Shown here: in pieces, positions 1 through 8,753 of the stretch
Numbering within the stretch: position 1 is the first letter of the stretch
Layout: each line of letters starts with the position of its first letter
Assembly: GCF_030466625.1 (NCBI RefSeq)
Contig: NZ_JADEVT010000002.1
Span: forward strand, 401,344-465,343
Direction: 5' to 3'
Length of the DNA stretch: 64,000 nt
DNA from: Nocardioides sp. ChNu-153
Lineage (GTDB): Bacteria; Actinomycetota; Actinomycetes; Propionibacteriales; Nocardioidaceae
The notes under the pieces: model-generated
Databases searched by the model: none
Told to the model about the DNA's origin: nothing
The model's input: only the letters and a program-made list of their open reading frames with translations
Translations under genes and position numbers: made by a program

Positions 1-1608
1 CCACGCGTGCAGGTCGTGGGCGCTGTACTCCCACACCCCGTCGTCCACCCGGTCCGGGTGGAGGAACCCGACCGCGACGCGCGCCGGCACCCCGACCTGG
101 CGGGCCATGAGCGCCATCGCCGCGGAGAACTGCTCGCAGTAGCCGACCCGGGTGTCGAAGAGGAACTCGTCGAGGGCGTCGCCGCCGGTGCCGGAGCGGG
201 CGTCGAGGTCGTAGGTGAACTCGTCGCTGCGCAGGAACTCCTGCAGGGCGACCGCCCGCTCGTACGGCGTGCCCGCCCCCGCGGTCACCTCCGCCGCGAG
301 GTCGCCCACCCGGGGGGAGACGTCGGCGGGCACGTCGAGGAACAGCTCGTCGACGTCGCCCCCGGGCGCCGCGGCGCCGGCCAGGTCGCCCGCCGCCACC
401 TGCAGCTCGACGGCGGTGGCCCCCCAGGTGTCGCCCCGGGTCGTGAGCTCGTCCTCGGCGGCGATGAAGTCCATCGTGGCGTCGTCGTACTTCCAGCCGG
501 CGTCGGCGTCCACGGCGCTGATGGCGGCCGGGACGGGCAGCCAGGTCGAGACGAAGTCGTCGGTGGCCGACACGCGCAGCTCGTGCTCCTCGCGCGGGAT
601 CGCGGTCGAGACGCCCTGGAGGTCGGGCACGGGGTCCTGGGCGGTCTGGTCGTCGGGCAGGTCGCGGTCGCCGGCGCTCCACTGCTCGCCGTTGAAGCGG
701 GTGAGCGCGCTGATGCGGAGGTAGCTGGGCCGCGGCCCGTCGGTGCGCACCGTCAGCAGGGGCACGTCGTCCCCGCGCTGCAGGCCCGCCCGCAGGTCGG
801 TGACCGGGTTGGCCACGGTGATCTCGTCGCCGGCGGGGCCGCCGAAGCGGCCGTCGGGGACCAGGCCGAGGTCGAGGGTCGGCACGAGCGGGGGCACGAC
901 GAGCGCCAGCGTCGTCGCGACCGCGCCCGCGGCGAGCGCCCCGACGGGGACGCCGGGCACACCGGGCCCACCGGGACGGGGGGTGGCCGCGCCCGGTCCG
1001 GCGGACGTGCTGGCGGGACGACCCCAGTCGCCGACGTCCTGCGCGGCCTGCGCCGCCACGAGGGCGAGGTAGGAGCCGGCGGTGGCCGCGAACAGCCACC
1101 ACGGCCCGGCGGACCCGGTGACGGTCACGGGCAGGCTGATCACCGCCAGGAGCGGCAGGCCGAGGACCGGCGCCCCGCGGAAGGTCGCCGCCACCGTGTC
1201 CGCGAGCCAGAGGGCCAGGGCCGCCCCGACGAGCAGCAGCGCGGTGAGCCCGCCGTCGACGACGGGGACGGGGGCCGGGTAGATCCGGGCGTTCTCGACC
1301 GCCCGGGCGAGCTCGTCGGCCAGCACGGTGAACGAGGCGGGGACCGGCGGGCCCCCCGCCACCTGGGCCACGACCACCACCGCGGCCACCCCGGCCTGGG
1401 CGAGCGCGACGAGCACGCGGGGCGTGCCGAGGGCGCGCAGCGCCGTGCCCGTCGTCAGCAGCGCGAGGGCCAGCACCAGGACGGGGCCGACCAGGTCGGC
1501 GGGGCGGTCGGTCAGGCCGCGCCACGTCTGCAGGGCGAGCACCGTGGTGGCGGCCCCGAGGGCGCCGAGCACGAGCGAGCGCCCGGCACGCGCCAGGCCG
1601 GGGCTCAC
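1..1608 (-). CDS. Transglutaminase-like membrane protein (TgpA type), C-terminus off the window
   Basis: The first 536 residues are visible; the 3' end lies beyond base 1. The N-terminal third is a run of hydrophobic segments, then a predicted extracytoplasmic region and a transglutaminase-like core. The core carries GYCEQFSAAMALMARQVG with the presumed nucleophile Cys491, and HDLHAW with His534 at the very edge; the catalytic Asp would lie outside. The GTG start overlaps the DUF58 stop (GTGA), so the two are translationally coupled in a moxR-DUF58-transglutaminase operon. Such trios are common in actinobacteria. The substrate is unknown; cross-linking or peptidase activity at the cell surface is family inference. 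Confidence 0.88.
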   Translation of the reverse strand, partial: MSPGLARAGRSLVLGALGAATTVLALQTWRGLTDRPADLVGPVLVLALALLTTGTALRALGTPRVLVALAQAGVAAVVVVAQVAGGPPVPASFTVLADELARAVENARIYPAPVPVVDGGLTALLLVGAALALWLADTVAATFRGAPVLGLPLLAVISLPVTVTGSAGPWWLFAATAGSYLALVAAQAAQDVGDWGRPASTSAGPGAATPRPGGPGVPGVPVGALAAGAVATTLALVVPPLVPTLDLGLVPDGRFGGPAGDEITVANPVTDLRAGLQRGDDVPLLTVRTDGPRPSYLRISALTRFNGEQWSAGDRDLPDDQTAQDPVPDLQGVSTAIPREEHELRVSATDDFVSTWLPVPAAISAVDADAGWKYDDATMDFIAAEDELTTRGDTWGATAVELQVAAGDLAGAAAPGGDVDELFLDVPADVSPRVGDLAAEVTAGAGTPYERAVALQEFLRSDEFTYDLDARSGTGGDALDEFLFDTRVGYCEQFSAAMALMARQVGVPARVAVGFLHPDRVDDGVWEYSAHDLHAW

Positions 1609-2927
1609 CGGGGACCTCCGGCGCTCGCGAGGTCGGGGGCCCACCGCGCGCCCAGCCGGACCCAGACCTCGGCCAGCGGATCGGCGGGTCCCGCCAGGGC
1701 GGTGCGCCACCCGTGCCGGGGCAGTCCGGGGAGCGGGGGAGCGCCGGGGACCGGTGCCGGGGCGCCGGCCGCCCAGCGGTCGACGTCGAGGCGCAGGGCG
1801 AGCGCGGAGGAGCTGGCGCGCGCGACGCGCTCCAGCACGACCTCGTCCCCGGGGCACGGGCGGCCCAGCACGGCGACGGTGACCCCGGGGTCGGCGGCCG
1901 TCACGGACGCGGGCGCGACCAGACCGGGGGCGCCGGGGGTCTCGGGGCTGCCGGCGGCCTCGAGAGCGCCGAGGCCCGCGAGCGCGTCGAGCAGGCCACC
2001 GGCGCCGGAGCCGGCCGTCGAGCGGGCCAGCACCCGTCCCTCGGCGTCGGCCAGCGCGACGGCGTACCCCCGACGGGCCAGGTGGGTGCAGACGGACGCC
2101 GCCGCCACGATCGCGTGCTCCAGCGAGGAGGCCGCGCCGTCGCCGGCGTGGGCGTGGGCGCGGTCGTCGAGCAGGACGGTGGCGTGGGCCTGCCACGGCT
2201 GCTCCTCGCGGCGCACCATGAGCTCGCCGGTCCGGGCGGTGCTGCGCCAGTGGACGCGGCGCAGGTCGTCGCCGCGGCGGTACTCGCGCACCATCACGTC
2301 CTCCGTGCTCCCCGTCGCAGCCGCCCGCGGCCGGTCGTCACCGCTGGCGCCCGACCCGCCGCCGAGCGCCACGTCGGGCAGCGGCACGGTGCGGGGGCGC
2401 ACGACGAGGTCCGTCGTACGACGGAAGCGGCGCACCACCTGCACCATGCCGAAGGCGTCCTCGGCGCGGACCAGGAGCGGTCCCGTCTCGTAGCGCCCCC
2501 GCAGGTCCGAGCGCACCGCGTAGGTCACCTCGCCCCGCCAGTGCCGCCCGACGCCGCGCAGCACCAGGCGGGGGCGGGCGCCCAGGGCGTGGGGCACCCG
2601 GTCGTCGAGCAGCAGGGTGCGACCGGGCACCCGCCCGGTGGTGGTGAGCGTCAGCCGCACCACCGCCGTGGCGCCGACGGACAGGTGGGACGGCTCGACC
2701 GAGCGGGAGAGGTGGACATCGAGGCGGCCGAGGTGCACGACGGCGAGGCTGGCCAGGGGGAGGGTCAGGGCGAGCACACCGGCCCCCGCCAGCGTCTCCT
2801 GCCCCAGCACGACGGCGCACGCGACGGCCGTGACCCCGGCGGCGACGAACGCGCGGCCCCGCACGGTGAGACCCCCTAGCACGCGACGCGCCCGGGGCTC
2901 GTGCGGCACCGCCCGCGACCGGCCCAC
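1605..2927 (-). CDS. DUF58 domain protein
   Basis: Two hydrophobic segments (about residues 26-64) are followed by a beta-rich region and the DUF58 signature REYRRGDDLRRVHWRSTA at about residues 214-231. Proteins of this family are the usual partners of MoxR ATPases and have a degenerate von Willebrand A-like fold. The GTG at 2927 sits one base after the moxR stop, and the gene overlaps the transglutaminase start. A later GTG near 2867 is an alternative start that would remove about 20 residues. No enzymatic function is established for the family. Confidence 0.88.
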   Translation of the reverse strand: MGRSRAVPHEPRARRVLGGLTVRGRAFVAAGVTAVACAVVLGQETLAGAGVLALTLPLASLAVVHLGRLDVHLSRSVEPSHLSVGATAVVRLTLTTTGRVPGRTLLLDDRVPHALGARPRLVLRGVGRHWRGEVTYAVRSDLRGRYETGPLLVRAEDAFGMVQVVRRFRRTTDLVVRPRTVPLPDVALGGGSGASGDDRPRAAATGSTEDVMVREYRRGDDLRRVHWRSTARTGELMVRREEQPWQAHATVLLDDRAHAHAGDGAASSLEHAIVAAASVCTHLARRGYAVALADAEGRVLARSTAGSGAGGLLDALAGLGALEAAGSPETPGAPGLVAPASVTAADPGVTVAVLGRPCPGDEVVLERVARASSSALALRLDVDRWAAGAPAPVPGAPPLPGLPRHGWRTALAGPADPLAEVWVRLGARWAPDLASAGGPR

Positions 2928-2928
2928 G

Positions 2929-3915
2929 TCAGCCCGCGCGGCCGGGCACCGGCACCCCGGCCACGAGGCGCGCGAGCACGTCCGCGGAGGAGCGACGGGC
3001 GCCGGCGGCGTCGGGACGGGCCAGCACGCGGTGCGCGAGCACCGGACCGGTCAGGCTCGCCACGTCGTCCGGGAGCACGAAGTCGCGGCCGTTGACGGCC
3101 GCCAGCGCCTTCGCGGCGCGCACGAGGTGCAGGGTCGCGCGCGGGGAGGCGCCGAGCTCGAGGTCGGGGGAGCGGCGGGTGGCCGTCGTGATGGCCACGG
3201 CGTAGCGCTGCACCGACTCCGCGACGTACACCCGCGCCACCATCGAGACGAGCTTGCGGATCTCGGCGGCGTCCGTGACCGGCTCGAGGTCGGCCAAGGG
3301 GTCGCGGCCCGCGTGGTGCTGCAGCATCGCGAGCTCGGCGGCCTCGACCGGGTAGCCCATCGACACCCGGGCCATGAAGCGGTCGCGCTGCGCCTCGGGC
3401 AGGGAGTAGGTGCCCTCCATCTCGACCGGGTTCTGCGTCGCGATCACCATGAACGGGCTCTCGAGCTGGTACGACGTGCCGTCGACCGTGACCTGCCGCT
3501 CCTCCATGCACTCGAGCAGCGCGGACTGCGTCTTCGGCGACGCCCGGTTGATCTCGTCGCCCACCACGAGGTTCGCGAACACGCCGCCCGGGCGGAACTC
3601 GAACTCGCGGGTGTCCTGGTTGAACACGGAGACGCCGGTGACGTCCGAGGGCAGCAGGTCGGGCGTGAACTGGATGCGCCGCACGGTGCAGTCGATGCTG
3701 CGCGCCAGCGCCTTGCTCAGCATCGTCTTGCCGACGCCGGGCACGTCCTCGAGCAGGAGGTGGCCCTCGGCGAGCAGCACCACGAGGGCGGAGGTGATGA
3801 CCTCGCTCTTGCCCTCGACGACCTTCTCGACGTTGTGCCGCACGCGGGCCGTGACCCGCGCGAGCGTCTGGAGGTCCGCCGCGTCGCCCCGCTGGTGGTC
3901 CGGAGTGCTCGTCAT
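2929..3915 (-). CDS. MoxR-family AAA+ ATPase
   Basis: This is a 328-residue AAA+ ATPase of the MoxR/RavA group. Walker A is PGVGKT (about 59-64) and Walker B is VVGDE (Asp120, Glu121). The arginine-finger region follows in PEAQRDRFM. These ATPases are thought to act as chaperones that mature or load partner proteins, here probably the DUF58 protein downstream. The ATG at 3915 is preceded by a CAGGG ribosome-binding sequence. The reading frame stays open for a further 2 kb upstream, but that extension crosses mraZ and rsmH and is not coding. Confidence 0.92.
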   Translation of the reverse strand: MTSTPDHQRGDAADLQTLARVTARVRHNVEKVVEGKSEVITSALVVLLAEGHLLLEDVPGVGKTMLSKALARSIDCTVRRIQFTPDLLPSDVTGVSVFNQDTREFEFRPGGVFANLVVGDEINRASPKTQSALLECMEERQVTVDGTSYQLESPFMVIATQNPVEMEGTYSLPEAQRDRFMARVSMGYPVEAAELAMLQHHAGRDPLADLEPVTDAAEIRKLVSMVARVYVAESVQRYAVAITTATRRSPDLELGASPRATLHLVRAAKALAAVNGRDFVLPDDVASLTGPVLAHRVLARPDAAGARRSSADVLARLVAGVPVPGRAG

Positions 3916-4023
3916 CCCTGGGGGTCCCCGTTCTCGCCGCTCGCCCGCGGCCGGTCGGGCCCGCGTGGGCCCAACGGTAGGGCGTGCGCCCAACGGTCGC
4001 GGCCGGTTCGCGGCACCGCGGGC

Positions 4024-4115
4024 CTCCACCTCCCTCCATCTCGGCGCTCCACCTCCCTCCACCTCGGCGCTCCACCTCCCTCCACCCCGCCGCTCCACGG
4101 CCCTCCACCGGGCGC
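4024..4115. repeat. 23-bp tandem repeat, four copies
   Basis: Units begin at 4024, 4047, 4070 and 4093. The first two differ at one base, the third diverges in its last part and the fourth is degenerate. On the minus strand each unit reads as two GGTGGAG heptamers, which resemble the GTGGAG core of the mraZ operator about 160 bases downstream. Whether that is meaningful or chance in a purine-rich strand cannot be told here. Confidence 0.75.
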
Positions 4116-4276
4116 CTCCCGGGCCCTCCACCCGCCTCCCCGGGCCCGCCCGACGGCCCCCGGACGGCCTCCGGCAGACCGCCTCGTGGGGCCGGGGAGC
4201 CGCCGTACGACGCGGCGCAGCGCCCCGGGGAGCGTCCCGCGGCGCTGCCGGGGTGCTCAGGGGAGCGTGGTGGAGC

Positions 4277-4313
4277 AAAGTGGTTGACGGGGGAGGAAAG
4301 TGGAGTAAAGTGG
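4277..4313 (+). promoter_or_regulatory. mraZ promoter with overlapping MraZ operator boxes
   Basis: AAAGTGG occurs at 4277-4283, 4297-4303 and 4307-4313, so the spacing is a multiple of ten and all copies lie on one face of the helix. A promoter can be drawn through them: TTGACG (4284-4289), a 16-base spacer, then TAAAGT (4306-4311). MraZ is known to repress its own operon by binding tandem GTGG-type repeats in front of mraZ. The overlap of boxes and promoter is seen; binding is inferred. Confidence 0.72.
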
Positions 4314-4359
4314 AGCGCAAGGGGGCAGGTGGGTGTGGCCCGTCGAGCGGAGGTGGCCG

Positions 4360-4788
4360 GTGTTCTTCGGCACCTTCACGCCCAAGCTCGACGACAAGGG
4401 GCGCATCTTCCTGCCGGCCAAGTTCAGGGACGCGATGGCGGAGGGGCTCGTGGTGGCCAGAGGCCAGGAGAACTCGCTCTCGGTCTGGTCCAAGGCGGGC
4501 TTCGACCAGGAGACGGAACGGCTCCAGCGCGCATCGCTCATGGACAAGGCCACCCGCGACTACGTCCGCATGCTCTTCGCGGGCGCGTTCGACGACGTCC
4601 CCGACAAGCAGGGCCGCGTGACGATCCCGCCGATGCTGCGCGAGTACGCGTCGCTGGAGCGTGACGTGGTGGTCGTGGGTGCGATGTCCCGGCTGGAGAT
4701 CTGGAACCCCGAGGCGTGGGCGACCTACACCTCGGAGCAGGTGCCGAGGTTCTCGGCCCTGGACGCGGACCTGGTGCCGGGCACGTAG
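4360..4788 (+). CDS. mraZ: Transcriptional regulator MraZ
   Basis: The 142-residue protein is the usual MraZ length, with two SpoVT/AbrB-like halves; the first contains DDKGRIFLPAKFRD and the second DKQGRVTIPPMLREY. MraZ is a ring-forming DNA-binding regulator of the division and cell-wall cluster. The GTG at 4360 is chosen because GGAGG lies six bases upstream and the product then begins VFFGTFTPKLD, as in the family. An in-frame GTG at 4333 would add nine atypical residues. It is the first gene of the dcw cluster and carries its own operator upstream. Confidence 0.93.
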   Translation: MFFGTFTPKLDDKGRIFLPAKFRDAMAEGLVVARGQENSLSVWSKAGFDQETERLQRASLMDKATRDYVRMLFAGAFDDVPDKQGRVTIPPMLREYASLERDVVVVGAMSRLEIWNPEAWATYTSEQVPRFSALDADLVPGT

Positions 4789-4848
4789 CCGGCAGCCGCG
4801 GCAGGAGAGCAGCACCAGCAGCACAGCAGCACCCACAGAACAGAACAG

Positions 4849-4949
4849 CGACGTACGGCGAGGTCTCGGGCCCGCCTCCACGCACTCTGGGGCAACTTCC
4901 CCGGTTCCAGAGGGCTGGCGGAGGCGGGCAGGGACCTGGCCGTACGTCG
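4849..4949 (+). ncRNA. Structured 5' leader RNA before rsmH (mraW-motif candidate)
   Basis: Nested inverted repeats form one long arm. The outer stem is 4849-4859 with 4939-4949 (11 perfect pairs), continued after one mismatch by 4861-4865 with 4933-4937. The middle stem is 4870-4879 with 4920-4929 (10 pairs), and the apical stem is 4885-4890 with 4907-4912 (6 pairs). A separate 7-bp hairpin follows at 4958-4975. A conserved actinobacterial RNA called the mraW motif is known upstream of mraW (rsmH); position and architecture fit. No covariance search was possible, so family membership is a strong suspicion. It probably regulates rsmH and downstream division genes in cis. Confidence 0.78.
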
Positions 4950-5030
4950 TTCGGTTTCCGGGCCCGGTGGCCCGGCAGCACGCACGGAGCGGCGCGAGCC
5001 GTGGCGGGACGGCGGCGGGAGCCGCAGCAC

Positions 5031-5087
5031 GGTCGGAGCAGGGTCGGAGCAGGGTCGGGGCAGGGTCGGGCGAGGGTCGAGGAGCAG
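5031..5087 (+). repeat. 11-bp tandem repeat before the rsmH start
   Basis: The unit GGTCGGAGCAG is repeated perfectly at 5031-5041 and 5042-5052. Degenerate copies continue to 5087, five bases before the rsmH start codon. The last copy supplies the GGAG that probably acts as the ribosome-binding site. Confidence 0.7.
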
Positions 5088-5091
5088 GGTC

Positions 5092-6201
5092 GTGACGGAC
5101 GCGGGACGCGAGGACGCCGCAGCGGCTCCCCACGCGCACGTGCCCGTGCTGGTCGACCGCGTCGTGGAGCTCCTCGCCCCGGCGCTGGCGACGGAGGGCG
5201 CGGTCCTCGTGGACTGCACGCTCGGCATGGGCGGGCACAGCGAGGCCGTGCTCGAGCGCCTCCCGGGCGCCCGCGTGCTGGGTGTGGACCGCGACCCCGA
5301 GGCGCTGGCCCGCGCCGGGCGTCGGCTGGCGTCGTACGGGGAGAGGTTCACCCCCGTGCACGCCGTGTACGACGAGATCCCCGACGTGCTCGCCGAGGCC
5401 GGGCTCGCGCCGGTGGGCGGCGCGGCCGCGGTCCTCTTCGACCTCGGCGTCTCCTCGCTGCAGCTCGACGAGGTCGACCGTGGGTTCGCGTACCGCACCG
5501 ACGCGCCGCTCGACATGCGCATGGACCCGACGGTCGGGCGCACCGCCGCCGACGTCCTCAACACCTACGAGGTGCCCGAGCTGACCCGCGTGCTCCGCGA
5601 CTACGGCGAGGAGAAGTTCGCCCGCCGCATCGCCGAGGCCGTCGCGCAGCGCCGGGCCACGACCCCCTTCACCACGTCGGCGCCGCTCGTGGAGCTGCTG
5701 TACGACGCGATCCCCGCCCCCGCGCGCCGCACCGGCGGCCACCCGGCGAAGCGGACCTTCCAGGCGCTGCGCATGGAGGTCAACGACGAGCTGGCGGTGC
5801 TGCGCCGTGCGGTGCCCGCCGCCCTGGACGCCATCGGCGTCGGTGGCCGCGTGGTCGTCGAGTCCTACCACTCGCTCGAGGACCGGCTGGTGAAGCGGGC
5901 GTTCGCCGCCGGCAGCCGCTCCGAGGCGCCGCCGGACATGCCGGTGGTGCCCGAGGAGGCGGAGCCCGAGCTGCGCCTGGTCACCCGTGGCGCCGAGAAG
6001 GCCCACCAGGCGGAGGTCGACGCCAACCCCCGCGCCGCCTCGGTGCGGCTGCGGGCCGTGGAGCGCGTGCGCCCCGCCGGCACGCGGGGGCGGGTGGACG
6101 GGCCCGGGAGCAGGACCAGCAGGACCAGCAGGACGAGCGGGACCAGCAGGGGACGGCACGGCGACCAGCACGGCGACCAGCACGGAGGAGGACGGCGATG
6201 A
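5092..6201 (+). CDS. rsmH: 16S rRNA (cytosine1402-N4)-methyltransferase
   Basis: RsmH (MraW) methylates N4 of C1402 in the decoding centre of 16S rRNA using S-adenosylmethionine. The SAM-binding loop is CTLGMGGHS (about 42-50). Family motifs [26 protein letters not shown] and [12 protein letters not shown] are intact. At 369 residues it is longer than usual because of a C-terminal tail rich in R, T, S, G, H and Q, encoded by short near-repeats of ACCAGCAGG and CACGGCGACCAG (about 6110-6190). The GTG start follows a GGAGCAGGG sequence. The stop overlaps the ftsL start as ATGA. Confidence 0.96.
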   Translation: MTDAGREDAAAAPHAHVPVLVDRVVELLAPALATEGAVLVDCTLGMGGHSEAVLERLPGARVLGVDRDPEALARAGRRLASYGERFTPVHAVYDEIPDVLAEAGLAPVGGAAAVLFDLGVSSLQLDEVDRGFAYRTDAPLDMRMDPTVGRTAADVLNTYEVPELTRVLRDYGEEKFARRIAEAVAQRRATTPFTTSAPLVELLYDAIPAPARRTGGHPAKRTFQALRMEVNDELAVLRRAVPAALDAIGVGGRVVVESYHSLEDRLVKRAFAAGSRSEAPPDMPVVPEEAEPELRLVTRGAEKAHQAEVDANPRAASVRLRAVERVRPAGTRGRVDGPGSRTSRTSRTSGTSRGRHGDQHGDQHGGGRR

Positions 6202-6782
6202 GCAGCTCGGCAGCGCAGCGGAGGCTGGCGGTCCCGCGGTTCGCGGAGGCGGCGGTCGAGCGTGCCCGCCTGCAGGTGGTGCCGCGCGTACGGCGGCGCG
6301 CCCCGCGGGTGCCCTTCGTCATCCTCGTGACGGCGGTGCTGCTCGGCGGCATCGTGGGTCTGCTCCTCTTCAACACCTCGATGCAGCAGGCGGCCTTCAC
6401 GGGCGCCGCGCTCGAGGAGCGCGCCACGGTGCTCGAGGCCCGCCAGCAGACGCTGACCCAGGAGCTGCAGGACCTGCGGGACCCCCAGCGCCTCGGCGAG
6501 GAGGCCACCGCGATGGGCATGGTGCCGGCGGGCCCCCCGGCGGTCGTGGACCTCGGCAGCGGCGAGATCGTCGTCGAGGGCGAGGTCGCCTCCCGCGACG
6601 ACGCGCTCGACGTGGCGCCCCCGGAGCCGGTGAAGCCGGCCGTGCTGTCGCCCGAGCCCGAGATCCGCGACGTGCCGGCGCCCGCCACCCCCGCGACCCC
6701 GGGCACGGCCGTGGCCCCGGGCGCCGCGGCGGACCAGCAGCTCCCGACCACCGACGACCCCGCCGCGACCACGACCCCCTGA
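6198..6782 (+). CDS. ftsL: FtsL-like bitopic division protein
   Basis: This 194-residue protein has a basic cytoplasmic N-terminus, one membrane segment (about 39-58) and an extracytoplasmic heptad region (about 65-98), followed by a Pro/Ala-rich tail. This matches FtsL in topology and in position between rsmH and ftsI. FtsL joins the FtsQ-FtsB-FtsL complex that activates FtsW/FtsI at the septum. FtsL is poorly conserved in sequence, so the call rests on topology and synteny. The ATG overlaps the rsmH stop. Confidence 0.85.
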   Translation: MSSSAAQRRLAVPRFAEAAVERARLQVVPRVRRRAPRVPFVILVTAVLLGGIVGLLLFNTSMQQAAFTGAALEERATVLEARQQTLTQELQDLRDPQRLGEEATAMGMVPAGPPAVVDLGSGEIVVEGEVASRDDALDVAPPEPVKPAVLSPEPEIRDVPAPATPATPGTAVAPGAAADQQLPTTDDPAATTTP

Positions 6783-6936
6783 CGGTGGTCCGGGTCCGGG
6801 TCCGGGTGCGGGTCCGACCGCTGCGGCGACACGGCCGTGGCTTCCCGATCCGGCCCCCGCGAGCCGGTACAACAGTCGAGTGCCGTCCCCGTCCTCCCGC
6901 GGACGTCCCCCGACCCGACGAGACCACGGAGCACGT

Positions 6937-8706
6937 GTGAGCAGCCCAGCACGAGGACGTCGTCCGGCCCCGACCCTGCGCCGCGCGCGCCGCGGCTCGT
7001 CCCCGCTGCGCATGCGGGTGGGCATGCTCGTCATCGCCGCCGTGCTGTCGGTGTTCGCCGCCCGGCTCGTGCAGCTGCAGGCCGTGGACCCGGGCCAGTA
7101 CGCCGCCATGGCCGCCGAGCGGGGCACCCGCGAGGTCGTGCTCCCCGCGGCCCGCGGCGACATCCTCGACCGCAACGGGGACCCGCTCGCGGCCTCGATC
7201 GACGGGCTCATGGTCATCGCCGACCCCTCGCAGACGGCCGACGACGCCGCCGAGATCGCCCGCCTGCTCGCCGACGGCCTCGGCGCCGACTACTTCGCGA
7301 CGCTGGAGAAGCTGCGCGAGGACGACAGCCGCTACGAGTACGTCGCGCGCCGGGTGCCCGCGACGACGGCGCTGCAGGTGGTCGAGCAGGTCGCCGAGGC
7401 GGGCTTCCAGGGCGTCTACACCGAGGTCGACCCCGTCCGGGACTACCCGGCGGGGGAGGTGGCGGCGAACGTGCTCGGCTTCATGGGCACCGACGGCCCG
7501 CTGGCCGGCATGGAGCTCACCTTCGACGAGCAGCTCGCGGGCACCGACGGCTCGGCGCGCTACCGCGTCGGCGGCGGCAACCGCATCCCGCTCGGCGAGA
7601 ACTCGACGACCGACCCCGTCGACGGGCAGGACCTCACGCTCACCATCGACCGCGACGTGCAGTGGTACACCCAGCAGGTGCTCCGCGACACGGTCGAGGG
7701 GGCGCGGGCCGAGTCCGGCGTCGCCGTCGTGCAGGACACCCTCACCGGCGAGATCATCGCCCTGGCCGACTACCCGACCTTCGACGCCAACAACCCGCTG
7801 CTCGCCGCCGAGTCCGACCTGGGCTCCCGTGCGCTGAGCGACGTCTACGAGCCCGGCTCGGTGCAGAAGGCGCTGACGATGGCGGCGCTGATCGACGCCG
7901 GCCTCGTCAGTCCGGAGACCCGGCTGACGGTGCCGCCGTACCTCGAGGAGGACGGGCGGCGCATCGGCGACTACTGGGAGCACGAGACGCTGCGGCTGAC
8001 GCTGGCGGGGGTGCTGGCCAAGTCCTCCAACATCGGCACCGTGATCGCGGCCGACGAGATGTCGTCGACGGCCCTCGACGAGTACTTCCGCTCCTTCGGC
8101 CTCGGCTCCCGCACCGACGTCGGGGTGCGCGGCGAGACCTCCGGCATCCTGCCCGCGGGTGAGGACTGGAGCGGGCTGGAGCACGACCGCATCGTGTTCG
8201 GCCAGGCGATGAGCGTGAACGCAGTGCAGATGACGAGCGCCGTCAACGCCATCGCCAACGGCGGCGTCTACATCTCCCCGAGCCTCGTGCAGGGCACCGC
8301 GACGACCGACGACGGCCGCACCGTCGGCACCGGCGCGCGCGAGACCCACCGGGTCGTCAGCGAGGAGACCGCGGCGGCCACGGCCGAGATGATGGAGCGC
8401 GTCGTCGACCCCGAGGCCGGGGTCGCGGGGTCCGCGCAGATCCCGGGCTACCGCGTCGCCGGCAAGACCGGCACGGCGCAGCGCGCCGTCGAGGGCGGGT
8501 ACGACGGCACGAGCGTCTCGTTCGCCGGGTTCGCCCCGGCCGACGACCCGCGCTTCACCGTCTACGTCGTGGTGCACGACCCCGCCTCGGGCGGCGGCGG
8601 CACCGTCGCGGCGCCCGCGTTCAACCGGATCATGTCCCACGTGCTGCGCAAGTTCGCCGTCGAGCCGACCGGCGCCCCGGCGTCGACGCTGCCGGTGGAG
8701 TGGTGA
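6937..8706 (+). CDS. ftsI: Septal transpeptidase, class B penicillin-binding protein (FtsI/PBP3)
   Basis: The protein has a basic N-terminus and a membrane anchor (about 26-47), a dimerisation domain beginning with LPAARGDILDRNG, and a transpeptidase domain. Active-site motifs are SVQK (Ser308, Lys311), SSN (363-365) and KTG (510-512). It cross-links septal peptidoglycan made by FtsW. No PASTA domain is present. The GTG at 6937 has GGAG five bases upstream and gives 589 residues. An alternative GTG at 6880, six bases after TACAAC (6868-6873), would add 19 residues and could be leaderless. The gene lies 154 bases after ftsL, in a gap with GGTCCG repeats, so it may have its own promoter. Confidence 0.95.
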   Translation: MSSPARGRRPAPTLRRARRGSSPLRMRVGMLVIAAVLSVFAARLVQLQAVDPGQYAAMAAERGTREVVLPAARGDILDRNGDPLAASIDGLMVIADPSQTADDAAEIARLLADGLGADYFATLEKLREDDSRYEYVARRVPATTALQVVEQVAEAGFQGVYTEVDPVRDYPAGEVAANVLGFMGTDGPLAGMELTFDEQLAGTDGSARYRVGGGNRIPLGENSTTDPVDGQDLTLTIDRDVQWYTQQVLRDTVEGARAESGVAVVQDTLTGEIIALADYPTFDANNPLLAAESDLGSRALSDVYEPGSVQKALTMAALIDAGLVSPETRLTVPPYLEEDGRRIGDYWEHETLRLTLAGVLAKSSNIGTVIAADEMSSTALDEYFRSFGLGSRTDVGVRGETSGILPAGEDWSGLEHDRIVFGQAMSVNAVQMTSAVNAIANGGVYISPSLVQGTATTDDGRTVGTGARETHRVVSEETAAATAEMMERVVDPEAGVAGSAQIPGYRVAGKTGTAQRAVEGGYDGTSVSFAGFAPADDPRFTVYVVVHDPASGGGGTVAAPAFNRIMSHVLRKFAVEPTGAPASTLPVEW

Positions 8707-8741
8707 CGCGGCCGGTCGGCGGGTGTCCGGACCGCGGACAC

Positions 8742-8747
8742 TAGGCT
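8742..8747 (+). promoter_or_regulatory. murE -10 box, leaderless type
   Basis: TAGGCT ends six bases before the murE ATG. With the usual distance from -10 to start site, transcription would begin at or next to the A of the start codon, and there is no ribosome-binding sequence in the six bases. No clear -35 is visible. Confidence 0.6.
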
Positions 8748-8753
8748 GCTCCG

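Larger units (their letters stand above)
3916..4359. other. Divergent intergenic region between moxR and mraZ
   Basis: This 444-base gap holds no convincing gene. From left to right it contains a TACCGT box on the minus strand (3974-3979) that could be the moxR -10, the nonamer CCCAACGGT repeated directly at 3970-3978 and again just downstream, a four-copy 23-bp tandem repeat (4024-4115), a GC-rich stretch, and the mraZ promoter with AAAGTGG boxes (4277-4313). Confidence 0.6.

Noticed and set aside
7..2493. An 828-codon plus-strand frame over the transglutaminase and DUF58 genes
   Set aside because: Composition is Arg/Gly/Ala/Pro noise, and the minus strand encodes recognisable domains throughout.
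3916..6183. Extension of the moxR frame upstream to 6183
   Set aside because: It crosses mraZ, the structured RNA and rsmH on the other strand. Homology begins at MTSTPDHQ and a ribosome-binding sequence precedes the ATG at 3915.
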